This document shows positions 42,520 through 54,600 of a DNA stretch of 64,000 nt, one piece after another (the stretch's first letter is position 1; the number at the start of each line of letters is the position of its first letter). The notes below the pieces were generated by a model that was not told where the DNA came from, made no database searches, and was given only the letters and a program-made list of their open reading frames with translations. The stretch comes from Prevotella sp. oral taxon 376 (GTDB lineage Bacteria; Bacteroidota; Bacteroidia; Bacteroidales; Bacteroidaceae): assembly GCF_003043945.1 (NCBI RefSeq), contig NZ_PYXG01000003.1, positions 62,001 through 126,000 of the forward strand. Direction: 5' to 3'. Both the position numbers and the translations under genes were made by a program.

Positions 42520-45297
42520 ATGAGTATTAGATTAAATAAAGCAATCAAAGAACTGAACATAGGACTTCAAACGGCAGTTGAATTCCTTGAAAAGAAGAAT
42601 CTCTCGGGCGATGAGACCCTCACGGCGAATACCAAGCTCACCGAGGAACAATATCATGCCCTGACGGAGAACTTCAAGCAAGACGCTCAAGTGCGCACGG
42701 AGGCTGAAAAGCTTTTCCAGAAGAAACAGCAAAAGGAGAAGAAACCCGTTGCGCAGCCAGTTGACCACAGTGGTGAGAGTCTGCTGAAATCAAAGCAGCA
42801 GTATAAGCCTCTGGGCAAGATAGACCTTGATGGTTTGGCAAAGAAAGAAAAGGAGATTGCTTCTCCCAAAGAAGAGGCTCCTAAGGAGAAGGTTGCTGCC
42901 GTTCAACCTGAACCTGAAATAGAGGTAAAGGAGGAAAAGCCGGTTGAGGTGGAGGTGTCAGCTCTGCAGCCAAAGGAAGAAGATTCGGTAAAGCCCGATG
43001 AGAAACCGTTGGAGGCTTCTGCTCCGATAATTGAGGAAAAGACTCCCGAGGTTCCTGTTCAAGAGAACGGAAAGCCCGAGGTCTATCAGCTGAAGAGTGA
43101 AAGGAAGATGCTTAACACGCCCAATCTGAATGTGTTGGGTAAGATAGACCTTGATTCCATTAATCAGAGTACTCGTCCGAAGAAGAAAACGAAGGAGGAG
43201 AAGCGCAAGGAGCGTGAGGAAAAGATTCAGCAGCAGCATTCGGGTAGTGAGAAGAAAAAGCGCCAGCGCATCGGTAAGGAGCGTGTGAATATCGATGCTG
43301 CGGCCAATGAGGCAAGCAACCGCAAGAACAATAAAGGCAAGAATGGCAATAAGGATAAGAATCGCAAGCGCAACCAGAAGTCGCTTGAGGTGGACGATGA
43401 GGCAGTAGCACGCCAGGTAAAGGAGACCCTTGCGCGCCTTACGAATAAGCAGAACCAGAATAAGAAAGGTGCCAAGTATCGCAAGGAGAAGCGCGAGGCA
43501 GTTCAGGAAAAACTGGATGCCGAGGCACGCGCAGAACGCAGGGAAAGCAAGACGCTGAAGCTTACGGAGTTCGTAACCGTAAGTGAGCTTGCTACCATGA
43601 TGGATGTTTCCGTAACACAAGTCATCTCTACGCTGATGGGGGTCGGTATCATGGTGTCTATCAACCAGCGATTGGATGCGGAGACCATCAACCTCGTTGC
43701 CGAAGAGTTTGGGTTTAAGACAGAGTATGTAAGTGCAGAAGTCCAAGAGGCTATCAGCGTGGAACAGGATGACGAGGAAGACTTGGTCTCCCGCGCTCCT
43801 ATCGTAACGGTGATGGGTCATGTGGACCATGGTAAGACCTCTTTGCTCGACCATATCCGTAATACGAATGTGATAGCCGGCGAGGCCGGTGGTATCACGC
43901 AGCACATAGGTGCCTACAGCGTTACCTTGAAGAATGGGCGTAAGGTTACTTTCCTGGATACTCCAGGGCATGAGGCCTTTACGGCCATGCGTGCCCGTGG
44001 TGCCCAGGTTACGGATATCGCCATTATTATCATTGCTGCCGACGACTCTGTGATGCCTACGACCAAGGAGGCCATCGCGCATGCCCAAGCGGCTGGTGTC
44101 CCGATGGTGTTCGCTATTAACAAAATTGATAAGCCGGGTGCAAATCCAGACAAGATTCGTGAGGACCTGGCCAATATGAACCTGCTGGTAGAAGAGTGGG
44201 GAGGCAAATACCAATGTCAGGAAATCAGCGCGAAAAAGGGTCTCGGCGTAGAGGAGCTGATGGAGAAAGTTCTCCTCGAGGCAGACATGCTGGACTTGAA
44301 GGCTAATCCTAACCGTAAGGCAACCGGCACGATCATAGAGTCTTCGCTCGACAAGGGGCGTGGCTATGTTTCTACGGTGTTGGTAAGCAACGGTACGCTG
44401 AAAGTGGGCGATATCGTCATTGCCGGTATTTCATGGGGGCGTGTGAAGGCTATGTTCAATGAGCGAAATCAGCGTATTGAATGTGCCAAGCCTGCAGAGC
44501 CCGCAATCATCTTGGGTCTGAACGGCGCTCCTACTGCCGGCGACGCATTCCATGTCTTGGAAACGGAACAGGAAGCCCGCGAAGTAGCCAATAAGCGTGA
44601 GCAGTTACAGCGTGAGCAGTCGCTGCGTACGACCAAAACGCTGGGCCTGGATGATATCTCGCATCGTATCGCGTTGGGCGAGTTCCATGAACTTAACATT
44701 GTTGTCAAGGGAGATACCGACGGTAGTATCGAGGCTTTGTCGGATTCGTTCATCAAGCTCTCCACGGAAAAGGTTCAGGTAAATGTGATCAGTAAGGCTG
44801 TGGGTGCTATTTCCGAGAATGATGTCATGTTGGCAAGTGCCTCAAGCGCGATTATCGTTGGATTCCAAGTGCGTCCTTCTGCCGATGCCCGTAAGGCAGC
44901 CGAGCGCGAAGGTGTTGAAATCAACACCTATTCTATCATTTATGACGCCATTGATGATATCAAGGCGACCATGGAGGGCTTGCTCGACAAGGTGAAGAAG
45001 GAAATCACGACGGGTGAAGTACAGGTAAAGCAGGTCTTCAAGATCTCGAAGGTGGGAACTGTTGCCGGAGGCTTGGTTATCGAGGGTAAGGTTCATGCCA
45101 AGGATAAGGCTCGTGTCGTGCGTGATGGCATCGTGATTCACACCGCTAATATTAGTGCCCTGAAGCGTTATAAGGATGATGTGAAGGAGGTAGTTACGGG
45201 TATGGACTGCGGTCTGAGCCTCGTCAACTTCAATGATATTCAGGAAGGCGATATCATTGAGACCTTCACGGAGATAGAGGTAGAGCAGAAACTTTAA
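42520..45297 (+). CDS. infB: Translation initiation factor IF-2
   Basis: A 925-residue protein. The N-terminal 420 or so residues are a charged Lys/Glu-rich low-complexity region after an initial IF2_N-like helix-turn ([24 protein letters not shown]), with a second IF2_N-type segment near 350-405. The GTPase domain has [16 protein letters not shown] (about 429-444), [15 protein letters not shown] and [10 protein letters not shown] (about 530), then beta-barrel and C-terminal domains for fMet-tRNA binding. It promotes initiator tRNA binding to the 30S subunit. It is the last gene of rimP-nusA-infB. Confidence 0.97.
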   Translation: MSIRLNKAIKELNIGLQTAVEFLEKKNLSGDETLTANTKLTEEQYHALTENFKQDAQVRTEAEKLFQKKQQKEKKPVAQPVDHSGESLLKSKQQYKPLGKIDLDGLAKKEKEIASPKEEAPKEKVAAVQPEPEIEVKEEKPVEVEVSALQPKEEDSVKPDEKPLEASAPIIEEKTPEVPVQENGKPEVYQLKSERKMLNTPNLNVLGKIDLDSINQSTRPKKKTKEEKRKEREEKIQQQHSGSEKKKRQRIGKERVNIDAAANEASNRKNNKGKNGNKDKNRKRNQKSLEVDDEAVARQVKETLARLTNKQNQNKKGAKYRKEKREAVQEKLDAEARAERRESKTLKLTEFVTVSELATMMDVSVTQVISTLMGVGIMVSINQRLDAETINLVAEEFGFKTEYVSAEVQEAISVEQDDEEDLVSRAPIVTVMGHVDHGKTSLLDHIRNTNVIAGEAGGITQHIGAYSVTLKNGRKVTFLDTPGHEAFTAMRARGAQVTDIAIIIIAADDSVMPTTKEAIAHAQAAGVPMVFAINKIDKPGANPDKIREDLANMNLLVEEWGGKYQCQEISAKKGLGVEELMEKVLLEADMLDLKANPNRKATGTIIESSLDKGRGYVSTVLVSNGTLKVGDIVIAGISWGRVKAMFNERNQRIECAKPAEPAIILGLNGAPTAGDAFHVLETEQEAREVANKREQLQREQSLRTTKTLGLDDISHRIALGEFHELNIVVKGDTDGSIEALSDSFIKLSTEKVQVNVISKAVGAISENDVMLASASSAIIVGFQVRPSADARKAAEREGVEINTYSIIYDAIDDIKATMEGLLDKVKKEITTGEVQVKQVFKISKVGTVAGGLVIEGKVHAKDKARVVRDGIVIHTANISALKRYKDDVKEVVTGMDCGLSLVNFNDIQEGDIIETFTEIEVEQKL

Positions 45298-45407
45298 TGA
45301 CATTGGAGGCTGCTGTTCAATGTGGCCCGATGTTTGCTATATCAGGAATAGGGTCAGTTGGGATAAACCGGCTGTCCCTATCTTATCTAAAATAGGTGAT
45401 ATAAATT

Positions 45408-46847
45408 ATGCCAGAAAAGAATGAGTTTGTCAAGCAGGTTGCGGAACAGAAATATAAGTTCGGGTTCACAACCAATGTGCAAACTGAGATTATAGACAAA
45501 GGCCTGAACGAGGAGGTCGTCCGTGTGATTTCCCGAAAGAAAGAGGAACCAGAATGGATGCTTGAGTTCCGCCTGAAAGCTTTCAGCTATTGGAAGACTC
45601 TGCGACAGCCGACATGGGGGCATGTACATTTGCCGGAAATCGACTATCAAGCTATTTCCTATTATGCAGACCCTTTGGCCAAGAAACCCAAGAACAGGGA
45701 AATCGACCCGGAACTTGAGAAGACTTTCGATAAGCTTGGTATTCCTCTTGAAGAACGATTGGCACTCAGCGGGACGGCCGTCGATGCCATCATGGATTCC
45801 GTTTCGGTAAAGACGACATTCAAGGAGAAATTGGCGGAGAAGGGCATTATCTTCTGTTCGATAGGCGATGCCATTAAGAATCATCCGGAATTAGTAAGGC
45901 AGTATCTGGGAAGCGTGGTTCCCTATCGTGATAATTTCTTTGCCGCGCTCAACAGTGCCGTGTTCAGTGATGGTTCGTTTGTCTATATTCCCAAAGGGGT
46001 GAGGTGCCCGATGGAACTTTCAAGCTATTTCCGCATTAACGCCCGTAACACAGGCCAGTTTGAGCGTACGCTTATTATTGCTGATGATGATGCGTATGTC
46101 TCTTATCTTGAGGGCTGTACAGCACCGATGAGAGATGAGAATCAATTGCATGCTGCCATCGTGGAGATTATCGTAAATGACAATGCAGAGGTGAAATACT
46201 CCACCGTTCAGAACTGGTATCCCGGTGATGAGAACGGGAAGGGCGGCGTATTGAACCTTGTAACGAAGCGCGGTGATTTGAGGGGAGTAAATTCCAAGCT
46301 CTCATGGACACAGGTGGAGACGGGCTCTGCCATTACTTGGAAATATCCTTCCTGCCTGTTGCGGGGAGACTATAGTCAGGCGGAATTCTATTCCGTGGCG
46401 GTAACCAACCATTGTCAGGAGGCTGATACGGGTACCAAGATGATTCACATGGGAAAGAACACCAAGTCGACCATCATCTCAAAAGGCATCAGTGCCGGAC
46501 GCAGCCAGAACTCCTATCGGGGTTTGGTGCGTGCGACGGCAAATGCGGATTATGCCCGAAACTACAGTTCCTGCGACTCCTTGTTACTGGGTTCTGACTG
46601 TGGTGCACATACATTCCCTTATATGGATATCCATAATGATACGGCGGTGATAGAGCATGAAGCTACCACTTCGAAGATTTCCGAAGACCAGCTTTTCTAT
46701 TGCAATCAGCGGGGAATTCCTACCGAAGAAGCCGTGGGGCTTATCGTAAACGGCTATGCCAAAGAAGTGTTGAATAAACTGCCGATGGAGTTTGCCGTCG
46801 AGGCCCAGAAACTTTTGAGTGTTTCGCTTGAAGGCACGGTAGGATAG
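45408..46847 (+). CDS. sufB: Fe-S cluster assembly protein SufB
   Basis: A 479-residue Suf[38 protein letters not shown] at the start, [46 protein letters not shown], and the conserved C-terminal [20 protein letters not shown] and [21 protein letters not shown]. It forms the SufBCD scaffold for Fe-S cluster assembly in the cytoplasm. It begins a sufB-C-D-S run, the usual order in Bacteroidota. sufC follows after 173 bp. Confidence 0.97.
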   Translation: MPEKNEFVKQVAEQKYKFGFTTNVQTEIIDKGLNEEVVRVISRKKEEPEWMLEFRLKAFSYWKTLRQPTWGHVHLPEIDYQAISYYADPLAKKPKNREIDPELEKTFDKLGIPLEERLALSGTAVDAIMDSVSVKTTFKEKLAEKGIIFCSIGDAIKNHPELVRQYLGSVVPYRDNFFAALNSAVFSDGSFVYIPKGVRCPMELSSYFRINARNTGQFERTLIIADDDAYVSYLEGCTAPMRDENQLHAAIVEIIVNDNAEVKYSTVQNWYPGDENGKGGVLNLVTKRGDLRGVNSKLSWTQVETGSAITWKYPSCLLRGDYSQAEFYSVAVTNHCQEADTGTKMIHMGKNTKSTIISKGISAGRSQNSYRGLVRATANADYARNYSSCDSLLLGSDCGAHTFPYMDIHNDTAVIEHEATTSKISEDQLFYCNQRGIPTEEAVGLIVNGYAKEVLNKLPMEFAVEAQKLLSVSLEGTVG

Positions 46848-47020
46848 CTATGGGTTAGGAGATAACGACGATTGTATAGAACTTAAAAGGCTGGTTAGTG
46901 TCAGTTACTGATAAAACAAGAGAATCATTTGATAAATATAGATAACCATAGGATTCATGGAAAGCAAGGATGAACTCTTGACTCTTGACCCCTGTATCCT
47001 AATTCATAACTCTTTAAAGA

Positions 47021-47788
47021 ATGTTAGAAGTAAAGAATCTACACGCAGAGATTGCAGGAAAAGAAATATTGAAAGGGATCGACCTGACGGTGAACGACGG
47101 AGAGATCCATGCCATCATGGGACCTAACGGTTCGGGAAAGTCAACTCTCTCTGCCGTGCTTACAGGCAATCCTCTTTATACGGTTACTGAGGGCAATGCC
47201 TCGTTTAATGGTAAGGATCTTCTCGCCTTGAAACCGGAAGACCGGGCTTGCGAAGGTTTGTTCCTCTCATTCCAGTATCCCGTAGAGATTCCCGGAGTGA
47301 GCATGGTAAACTTCATGAAGGCAGCCGTCAACTCCAAGCGCAAGTATCAAGGACTGGAACCCTTGAATGCCAGTGAGTTCATGAAGTTGATGCGTGAGAA
47401 GCGTCAGATAGTGGAACTCGACACCAAGCTCTCCCATCGCAGTGTGAACGAAGGCTTCTCCGGTGGTGAGAAGAAACGCAATGAAATATTCCAGATGGCC
47501 ATGCTCGACCCACAACTATCCATTCTGGATGAGACGGATTCTGGCCTTGATGTCGACGCAATGCGTATAGTAGCCGATGGCGTAAACAAGCTTTTCACCC
47601 CACAGAAATCAATCATCGTGATTACTCACTATGATCGTTTGCTCGACATGATCAAGCCGGATGTGGTACATGTGCTTTACAATGGGCGTATCGTGAAAAC
47701 CGCGGGTCCCGAACTTGCCAAGGAGATAGAGGCCAAGGGATATGATTGGATCAAGGAAGGAGTCGACGCTAAATATGGTAAATCATGA
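47021..47788 (+). CDS. sufC: Fe-S cluster assembly ATPase SufC
   Basis: A 255-residue ABC ATPase: Walker A GPNGSGKST (about 34-42), NEGFSGGEKKRNEIFQMA with the signature motif, Walker B LSILDETDSGLDVD, and VITHYDR with the switch His. It powers the SufBCD scaffold. Its stop overlaps the sufD start by 4 bp. Confidence 0.97.
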   Translation: MLEVKNLHAEIAGKEILKGIDLTVNDGEIHAIMGPNGSGKSTLSAVLTGNPLYTVTEGNASFNGKDLLALKPEDRACEGLFLSFQYPVEIPGVSMVNFMKAAVNSKRKYQGLEPLNASEFMKLMREKRQIVELDTKLSHRSVNEGFSGGEKKRNEIFQMAMLDPQLSILDETDSGLDVDAMRIVADGVNKLFTPQKSIIVITHYDRLLDMIKPDVVHVLYNGRIVKTAGPELAKEIEAKGYDWIKEGVDAKYGKS

Positions 47789-49128
47789 ATAGCGAGAAGC
47801 AATATATTGATTTGTATAACGCTGCCAGCGGGATGATCAAGGAGCATTCTGCCATGGTCATGAATTCCGTGCGCGAGGAGGCGTTTGCCGATTTCCAGCG
47901 ACAAGGATTCCCGACGCGCAAGGTTGAGCGTTATAAATATACGGATATGCCGAAACTCTTTGAGCCGGATTACGGCTTAAACTTGAACCGCCTTGAAATT
48001 CCTATAAACCCTTACGAGGTCTTCACTTGTGGCGTCCCGAACCTAAGCACCTCACTGTACTTCGTTGTAAACGACGCCTTTTATAACAAAGTGTTGCCTA
48101 AAGTCTCCCTTCCAATGGGAGTTGTCGTCGACAGCCTGAGTGCCGTCGCTTCGAGAAAGCCTGATTTCATCGCGAGGTATTATGCTCGGCTTGCCAAGAC
48201 GGGCGAAGATGCGTTGACAGCCTTGAACACAATGCTGGCTCAGGACGGACTCGTGGTCTATGTTCCGAAGGATGTGAAGGTAGACCGGACGGTGCAGATT
48301 GTGAACATACTTCGTTCGGATGTCGACCTGATGGTGAATCGGCGTGTGCTCATCATCATGGAAGAAGGCTCGGAGGCAAAGTTGCTGTTCTGCGATGACA
48401 GTGCCGATGACCGCAACTTTCTTTCCACGCAAGTGATAGAGGTCTATGTCGGAGAAAATGCCACGCTTGATCTCTATTGTCTTGAGGAGACCCACGCGAA
48501 GAATCATCGCGTCAGCAATGTCTATGTGGAACAACAGGCAAACAGTCGGTTCAACCATAATGTCATCACGCTGCACAACGGCGTAACGCGCAATAAGCTC
48601 GACCTCGTGCTGAAAGGCGAGGGAGCCGAGTGCCGGGCGAATGGTTGTGTGATAGCCGACAAGACGCAGCATGTGGACAACAATACGCTCATTGATCATC
48701 AAGTGGGTCATTGTGAGAGCCATGAGCTTTATAAATATGTACTCGACGATAAGGCTACCGGAGCCTTCGCCGGTCGTGTCCTGGTCCGCAAGGATGCTCA
48801 GAAGACCATTTCCAACGAGGTCAACCAGAATCTTTGTGCCACTAAGACGGCACATATCTACACTCAGCCCATGCTTGAGATCTATGCCGACGATGTGAAG
48901 TGCTCTCACGGTTCCACGGTGGGGCAGTTGAACGATGCCGCCCTCTTTTATATGCAGCAGCGAGGCCTCGACCGTCAGGAAGCCAAGCTCCTGTTAGAGT
49001 TCGCCTTTGTCGACGAGGTTATAGACAATATTCGGCTTGAGCCCCTGCGCAATCGCCTGCATCATCTTGTGGAGATGCGGTTCCGTGGGGAGTTGAACAA
49101 GTGTGGTGCTTGTAAGTCGTGTAAATAA
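47785..49128 (+). CDS. sufD: Fe-S cluster assembly protein SufD
   Basis: A 447-residue paralogue of SufB. FPTRKVERYKYTDMPKLF near residue 42 and the C-terminal CSHGSTVGQLNDAALFYMQQRGL and EAKLLLEFAFVDEVIDNI are typical of SufD. It completes the SufB-C-D complex. sufS follows after 24 bp. Confidence 0.95.
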   Translation: MNSEKQYIDLYNAASGMIKEHSAMVMNSVREEAFADFQRQGFPTRKVERYKYTDMPKLFEPDYGLNLNRLEIPINPYEVFTCGVPNLSTSLYFVVNDAFYNKVLPKVSLPMGVVVDSLSAVASRKPDFIARYYARLAKTGEDALTALNTMLAQDGLVVYVPKDVKVDRTVQIVNILRSDVDLMVNRRVLIIMEEGSEAKLLFCDDSADDRNFLSTQVIEVYVGENATLDLYCLEETHAKNHRVSNVYVEQQANSRFNHNVITLHNGVTRNKLDLVLKGEGAECRANGCVIADKTQHVDNNTLIDHQVGHCESHELYKYVLDDKATGAFAGRVLVRKDAQKTISNEVNQNLCATKTAHIYTQPMLEIYADDVKCSHGSTVGQLNDAALFYMQQRGLDRQEAKLLLEFAFVDEVIDNIRLEPLRNRLHHLVEMRFRGELNKCGACKSCK

Positions 49129-49152
49129 GATGAGGTGTAAGTCAGTCCGACC

Positions 49153-50367
49153 ATGTATGATATAGAAAACATCCGTAAGGATTTCCCGATATTGAGTCGT
49201 CAGGTCTACGGGAGGCCTTTGGTTTATCTGGATAATGCCGCTACCACGCAAAAACCGCTGTGCGTGTTGGACGCGATGCGCGATGAATATCTGAATGTGA
49301 ACGCCAATGTGCACCGTGGTGTGCATTGGATGTCGCAGCAGGCCACGGAGTTGCACGAGGCGGCGCGCGAGACCGTGCGCCGCTTCCTGCATGCGAAGTC
49401 TGTCTCTGAGATTGTCTTCACGCGTGGCACCACCGAAGGCCTGAATCTGGTGGCGTCGTCTTTCAGCGATGCGTTCATGACAGAGGGCGACGAGGTGATA
49501 GTCTCCGTGATGGAACATCACTCGAACATCGTGCCCTGGCAGCTTCTTGCCCAGAAGAAGAGCATTGTCCTCAAGGTCGTCCCGATGACCGACAGGGGAG
49601 AATTGCGGATGGACGGGTATGAGAGTCTCTTCAGCGAGAGGACGCGCCTGGTGAGCGTTACGCAGGTGAGTAATGTGCTCGGCACGATCAATCCCGTTGA
49701 GGAAATCATACGCGTTGCCCATGCGCATGGCGTGCCCGTGATGATAGATGGAGCACAGAGTGCCCCTCACATGTCGATTGATGTGCGGCAGATGGACTGC
49801 GACTTCTTCACTTTCAGCGGTCATAAGATGTATGGGCCTACGGGTGTGGGCGTGCTTTACGGCAAGGAAGAGTGGCTCGAGCGCCTGCCTCCTTATCAGG
49901 GCGGGGGCGAGATGATAGAGCGTGTAAGCTTCGATAATACCACCTTTGAGCGCCCGCCTCTCAAATTTGAGGCTGGGACACCTGACTATATTGCGACCCA
50001 TGGACTTGCCACAGCTATTGACTATATGCAGGCTCTGGGCATGGAGGATATCCAGCGGCATGAGTGGGAACTCACCCGCTATGCCACCGAACGGCTCAAG
50101 GCCGTCGAGGGAATGCGTATCTTCGGTGAGGCGGAGCACAAGGATGCCGTCGTAAGCTTTCTGGTCGGGAACATTCATCCCATGGATATGGGAACCCTCC
50201 TCGACCGTCTCGGCATTGCTGTCCGCACGGGGCATCATTGTGCCCAGCCGCTCATGGATCGGCTGGGCATCCTCGGCACTGTCCGCGCGAGTTTTTCCCT
50301 TTACAACACGAAGGAGGAAGTTGATGCGCTGGTGGCGGGCATCGAGCGGGTTGCAAAGATGTTCTAA
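49153..50367 (+). CDS. sufS: Cysteine desulfurase SufS
   Basis: A 404-residue PLP enzyme of class-V aminotransferase fold. VYLDNAATTQKP near the start, EHHSNIVPW, the PLP Lys225 in FSGHKMYGPTG, and the catalytic Cys363 in VRTGHHCAQP place it with group II (SufS-type) desulfurases. It draws sulfur from cysteine for the SufBCD scaffold. A SufE-like partner is not in this window. rnhB follows after 12 bp. Confidence 0.96.
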   Translation: MYDIENIRKDFPILSRQVYGRPLVYLDNAATTQKPLCVLDAMRDEYLNVNANVHRGVHWMSQQATELHEAARETVRRFLHAKSVSEIVFTRGTTEGLNLVASSFSDAFMTEGDEVIVSVMEHHSNIVPWQLLAQKKSIVLKVVPMTDRGELRMDGYESLFSERTRLVSVTQVSNVLGTINPVEEIIRVAHAHGVPVMIDGAQSAPHMSIDVRQMDCDFFTFSGHKMYGPTGVGVLYGKEEWLERLPPYQGGGEMIERVSFDNTTFERPPLKFEAGTPDYIATHGLATAIDYMQALGMEDIQRHEWELTRYATERLKAVEGMRIFGEAEHKDAVVSFLVGNIHPMDMGTLLDRLGIAVRTGHHCAQPLMDRLGILGTVRASFSLYNTKEEVDALVAGIERVAKMF

Positions 50368-50379
50368 CCCCTGGAATCC

Positions 50380-50985
50380 ATGCTGAAGAATCATTATTAT
50401 GAAAACCTGGTAGAGGCAGGATGCGACGAAGCGGGGCGTGGCTGTCTGGCTGGCAGCGTTTATGCCGCCGCCGTAATTCTTCCCGCAGATTATGAGAATC
50501 CTGCCTTGAACGACTCGAAGCAGCTTTCCAGGAAAAGGCGTTACGAACTCCGTGAGCAGATTCAGCAAGATGCCATCGCCTGGGCCGTGGGTGTGGTAAC
50601 GGCTGGGGAAATTGATAAAATCAACATTCTGCAGGCCTCGTTACTTGCCATGCACAGAGCTCTCGACCAGTTGGAGGTTCGTCCGGAAGCCATCATCGTG
50701 GATGGCAACCGCTTTAGACCTTATCAGGAACTTCCTTATGCCACGATCGTGAAAGGCGACGGTAAGTTTCAGTCCATTGCGGCGGCAAGCATTCTGGCTA
50801 AGACTTATCGAGACGATTACATGGACAGGCTGGATGTGGAATACCCGATGTATGACTGGAAATCGAACAAGGGATACCCTACGAGGAAGCATCGGGAGGG
50901 CATCCGCAGGTTTGGGGTCAGCCCTTATCATCGTAAAAGCTATAATCTGCTGGGTGGCGAGCTTAGTCTTGACTTCCGGGATTGA
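50380..50985 (+). CDS. rnhB: Ribonuclease HII
   Basis: A 201-residue protein. [13 protein letters not shown] (Asp16, Glu17) opens the active site; [20 protein letters not shown] (third acidic residue) and [15 protein letters not shown] (fourth) complete it, followed by [25 protein letters not shown]. It cuts the RNA strand of RNA-DNA hybrids, including single ribonucleotides. It is the last gene of the suf transcript by position. Confidence 0.96.
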   Translation: MLKNHYYENLVEAGCDEAGRGCLAGSVYAAAVILPADYENPALNDSKQLSRKRRYELREQIQQDAIAWAVGVVTAGEIDKINILQASLLAMHRALDQLEVRPEAIIVDGNRFRPYQELPYATIVKGDGKFQSIAAASILAKTYRDDYMDRLDVEYPMYDWKSNKGYPTRKHREGIRRFGVSPYHRKSYNLLGGELSLDFRD

Positions 50986-51019
50986 TCCTGGTTATACCTT
51001 ATTATACATAGTAGAGAGG

Positions 51020-51045
51020 CAGCCGGAATCATTTTCCGGCTGTTT
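51020..51045 (+). terminator. Terminator after rnhB
   Basis: A 9-bp perfect stem (CAGCCGGAA / TTCCGGCTG) with a 5-nt loop is followed by TTTG. Confidence 0.75.
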
Positions 51046-51125
51046 GTCTGTTTGGAAAGTCCGCTATGCGGAAAACCCGCAGAAACAGGGCTTTCCGAGG
51101 TCCGCTGTATCCCCAAAAGTAAAAG

Positions 51126-51174
51126 GCCGTTAGAAGCCCTCCTTTTAGCCGTTAAAAGGAGGGCTTCTAACGGC
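51126..51174. repeat. Long imperfect palindrome
   Basis: A stem of about 23 bp (GCCGTTAGAAGCCCTCC and on / reverse complement) around CCG, with one G-T pair near the loop. No T-run follows, so it is more like a REP-type element than a terminator. Confidence 0.7.
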
Positions 51175-51461
51175 TAAAAGGAGCGTAAAAAGCCGCTTCC
51201 GACAATTCCCCCTGTCGTACCCCCATGAGACGGATGTTCTCGTCAGTTTGAAAAACTGCTGTTAATTTTACTTTATTTTTACGGTTTGGCTTGGACGAAA
51301 ATCTTTTGTAATTTTAAGGTGCCTTATCTCATATTCTATCATTCTATCTTAAAAAGCAAAGAAAACATAATAAAATAATGCACAAAAAGGTATTATTATA
51401 ACTAATTAAAACACTCTTGGTGTTAAATAATGTTTAATGTTGAATAAAAAAGGAGGAAAAA

Positions 51462-51493
51462 TTTGTAAAACAAAGCTAATTCTTGTAAATTTG
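51462..51493 (+). promoter_or_regulatory. Bacteroidota-type promoter of the third susC
   Basis: TTTG (51462-51465), a 20-bp spacer and TAAATTTG (51486-51493) give a full consensus match; the leader is about 125 nt. Confidence 0.7.
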
Positions 51494-51624
51494 CATTGAT
51501 GAGTATTTAGGATTAAGTCGGTAAAATGAGAGGAAACCATTATATCTGATTTCTCCTACTTTTTATACTCTCCTCTGCGGGAATGGATTATTATTGTGTC
51601 TTATTAATTTAAAAAAGAGAATTT

Positions 51625-54600
51625 ATGGAAAAAAGACTAACGATGCTTTTGGCCTGCCTGTTTCTTGGTATAGGAATGGCTCTGGCTCAAACAAAAGTTA
51701 CGGGAACCGTAGTTTCTCAGGAGGATGGAGAGCCCATTGTGGGCGCTACTGTCAAGGTTAAGGGCACCAATACAGGTGTCATTACCAATACTGATGGCAA
51801 GTTTTCTCTGTCTGTCTCTACCCCCAATGCTGCCCTTGTCATTAGTTACATCGGCAGGAAGACGGTGGAGGTCAAAGCCCGGCCGGAAATGACGGTTACT
51901 CTTGAGAATGAAAACGAGACGCTGGAAGAAGTGGTGGTAACCGGTATGCAGAAGATCGACAAGCGCCTCTTCACCGGAGCCTCAACGAAGGTGAACGCCG
52001 CGGAGGCCAAGATCGACGGCATGGCCGACATCAGCCGCTCGCTGGAGGGCCGTGCTGCCGGCGTGAGCGTGCAGAATGTAACGGGAACTTTCGGTACCGC
52101 TCCGAAGATTCGAGTCCGTGGTGCCACCTCCATTTACGGCTCTTCAAAGCCTTTATGGGTTGTTGACGGCGTCATCATGGAGGATGTGGAAAATGTCAGT
52201 GCCGAGCAGTTGTCGTCAGGCGACGCCAACACGCTGATTTCTTCTGCCATTGCCGGACTGAACGCTGACGACATTGAGAACTTCCAGATACTGAAAGATG
52301 GTTCCGCCACTTCCATCTATGGCGCCCGTGCCATGGCCGGCGTGATTGTCGTAACGACGAAGAAGGGTAAGGCCGGACAAGCCCACATCAATTATACCGG
52401 TGAGTATACAATGCGCCTGGTGCCGTCGTATGCCGAGTTCAACATCATGAACTCGCAGGATCAGATGGCCGTTTACCAGGAGCTTTTCCTGAAAGGATAC
52501 CTGCCTTATGCCGGCACGGCCAATGCCTCCGACTCAGGTATCTATGGCAAGATGTATCAGATGCTGAGCCAGTATGACGAGACCACGGGGCAGTTTGCGT
52601 TGGAAAATACGCCGAAAGCCATTGCCGCCTATCTGCGTGCGGCCGAGTATCGCAACACCGACTGGTTCAGCGAGCTTTTCTCTACCAGCATCATGCACAA
52701 CCATTCGGTGAGCATCTCCTCGGGTACGGAGAAGTCGCAGACCTATGCGTCGGTAAGTGCCATGTTCGATCCAGGCTGGACCAAGCAGAGCAAGGTGCAG
52801 CGTTATACGGCAAATATGAACACCTCTTACGACCTTTCCAAGAAGCTGAACTTCAATATGATAGCCAACGCCTCCTATCGTAAGCAGCGTGCCCCGGGCA
52901 CCTTGAGCTCGTCAATCGACGCCGTGTCGGGAGAAGTGAAGCGCGACTTCGACATCAACCCGTATTCCTATGCGTTGAATACCTCGCGCGCGCTGGATGC
53001 CAATACCTATTACACGCGCAACTACGCGCCCTTCAACATTCTGCATGAGTTGGAGAATAACTATCTTGACTTGAGCGTCATCAACTTCCGTGCGCAGGGC
53101 CGCCTGACCTATAAGCCCATCACGCAGATAGAGCTGGCCGTGCTGGGAGCCGTGAAATACGACGCCACCTCTAACGAGCACAATATTTTGGACAGTTCTA
53201 ACCAGGCACAGGCATACCGTGCGATGGGCACTTCCACCATCCGCAGCAACAACCCGTTCCTTTATACCGATCCCGACAACCTGACTGCACTGCGCATAAC
53301 CGTATTGCCTTACGGCGGTATCTATGAGCGTACGGACAACCGCATGTTCGGCTGGGATTTCCGTGCGACCGCTGCCTATAACGATGTCTTCAACGAAGAC
53401 CACATCGTGAACTTTTACGGTGGTCTGGAGGCCAACAGTTACGACCGCCACAAGAGCTGGTCCCGCGGCTGGGGCATGCAGTACCGAAAAGGCGAAGTGG
53501 CCAACTACGCCTATCAGGTATTCAAGAAAAGCAAGGAACAGGGCACGGATTATTTCACGCTCTCCAACACCCATGTGCGCAGCGTGGCATTCTTCGCCAA
53601 CGCCACTTATTCGTGGAAGGGTCGTTACACCGTGAACGGCACTTATCGCTATGAGGGCACCAATGGCCTGGGCATGTCTCGCAGCGCACGCTGGTTGCCC
53701 ACCTGGAACATCTCCGGAGCATGGAATGTACACGAGGAACCTTGGTTCTCCAAGTTGCAGCCGGCCCTGAGCCACCTTACCTTCAAGGCCTCTTACTCGC
53801 TCACGGCCGACCGTCCTTCGGTTACCAATGCACAAACCATCTTCAGGAGCAGAACTCCTTGGAGATACTTCACGCGCGACAGCGAGACAGGATTGTATCT
53901 CTATGAACCGGCGAACCCCAACCTTACCTATGAGAAGAAGAAGGAGTGGAACTTCGGACTCGAGGCCGGTTTCCTGGACAACCGCATCAATTTCACGATG
54001 GATTTCTATAGTCGCGACAACTACGACCTCATCGGCATGGCGACGACACCTGGCACCGACGGTTTCATCCAGAAGTATGGTAACATTGCCTCCATGAAGT
54101 CGAGCGGTCTGGAACTGAGTCTGAGTACCACGAACATCAGGACGAAGGATTTCAGCTGGACCACCAGCTTCATCTATTCTCACACCCACAACGAGGTTAC
54201 CGACCTGGAGACCTCCCCCGCATCATCGACCTGGTGAGCGGCACGGGTTTCGCCCGCGAGGGGTATCCGGTAAGGTCGCTCTTCTCCATCCCGTTCGCGG
54301 GGCTGAACAGCCATGGTCTGCCCACCTTCTATACCTCGGATGGCAGCACCACCGTATCGGGCATATACTTTCAGGAGAGCGACCAAAAGGAACTGGATTT
54401 CTTGAAGTATGAAGGTCCCACCGACCCTACCGATACCGGTTCGTTCGGCAATATCTTCCACTACAAGGGGCTCACGCTGAATGTGTTTATCACCTATTCG
54501 TTCGGCAATGTGGTTCGGCTGGATCCCGTATTCAAGAAATCCTACAACGACCTGACCTCTACTCCCAAGGAATTCAAGAATCGCTGGATGGTGGCGGGCG

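Larger units (their letters stand above)
50986..51624. other. Intergenic region before the third SusC/SusD locus
   Basis: It holds a terminator (51020-51045), a long hairpin (51126-51174), the motif AAAAGCCGCTTCC (about 51188-51200) that recurs near the end of the window, and the susC promoter with a leader of about 130 nt. No gene is seen. Confidence 0.65.

Noticed and set aside
48994..50568. 524-codon reverse-strand frame across sufD, sufS and rnhB
   Set aside because: Spans three clear genes in antisense; no domain.
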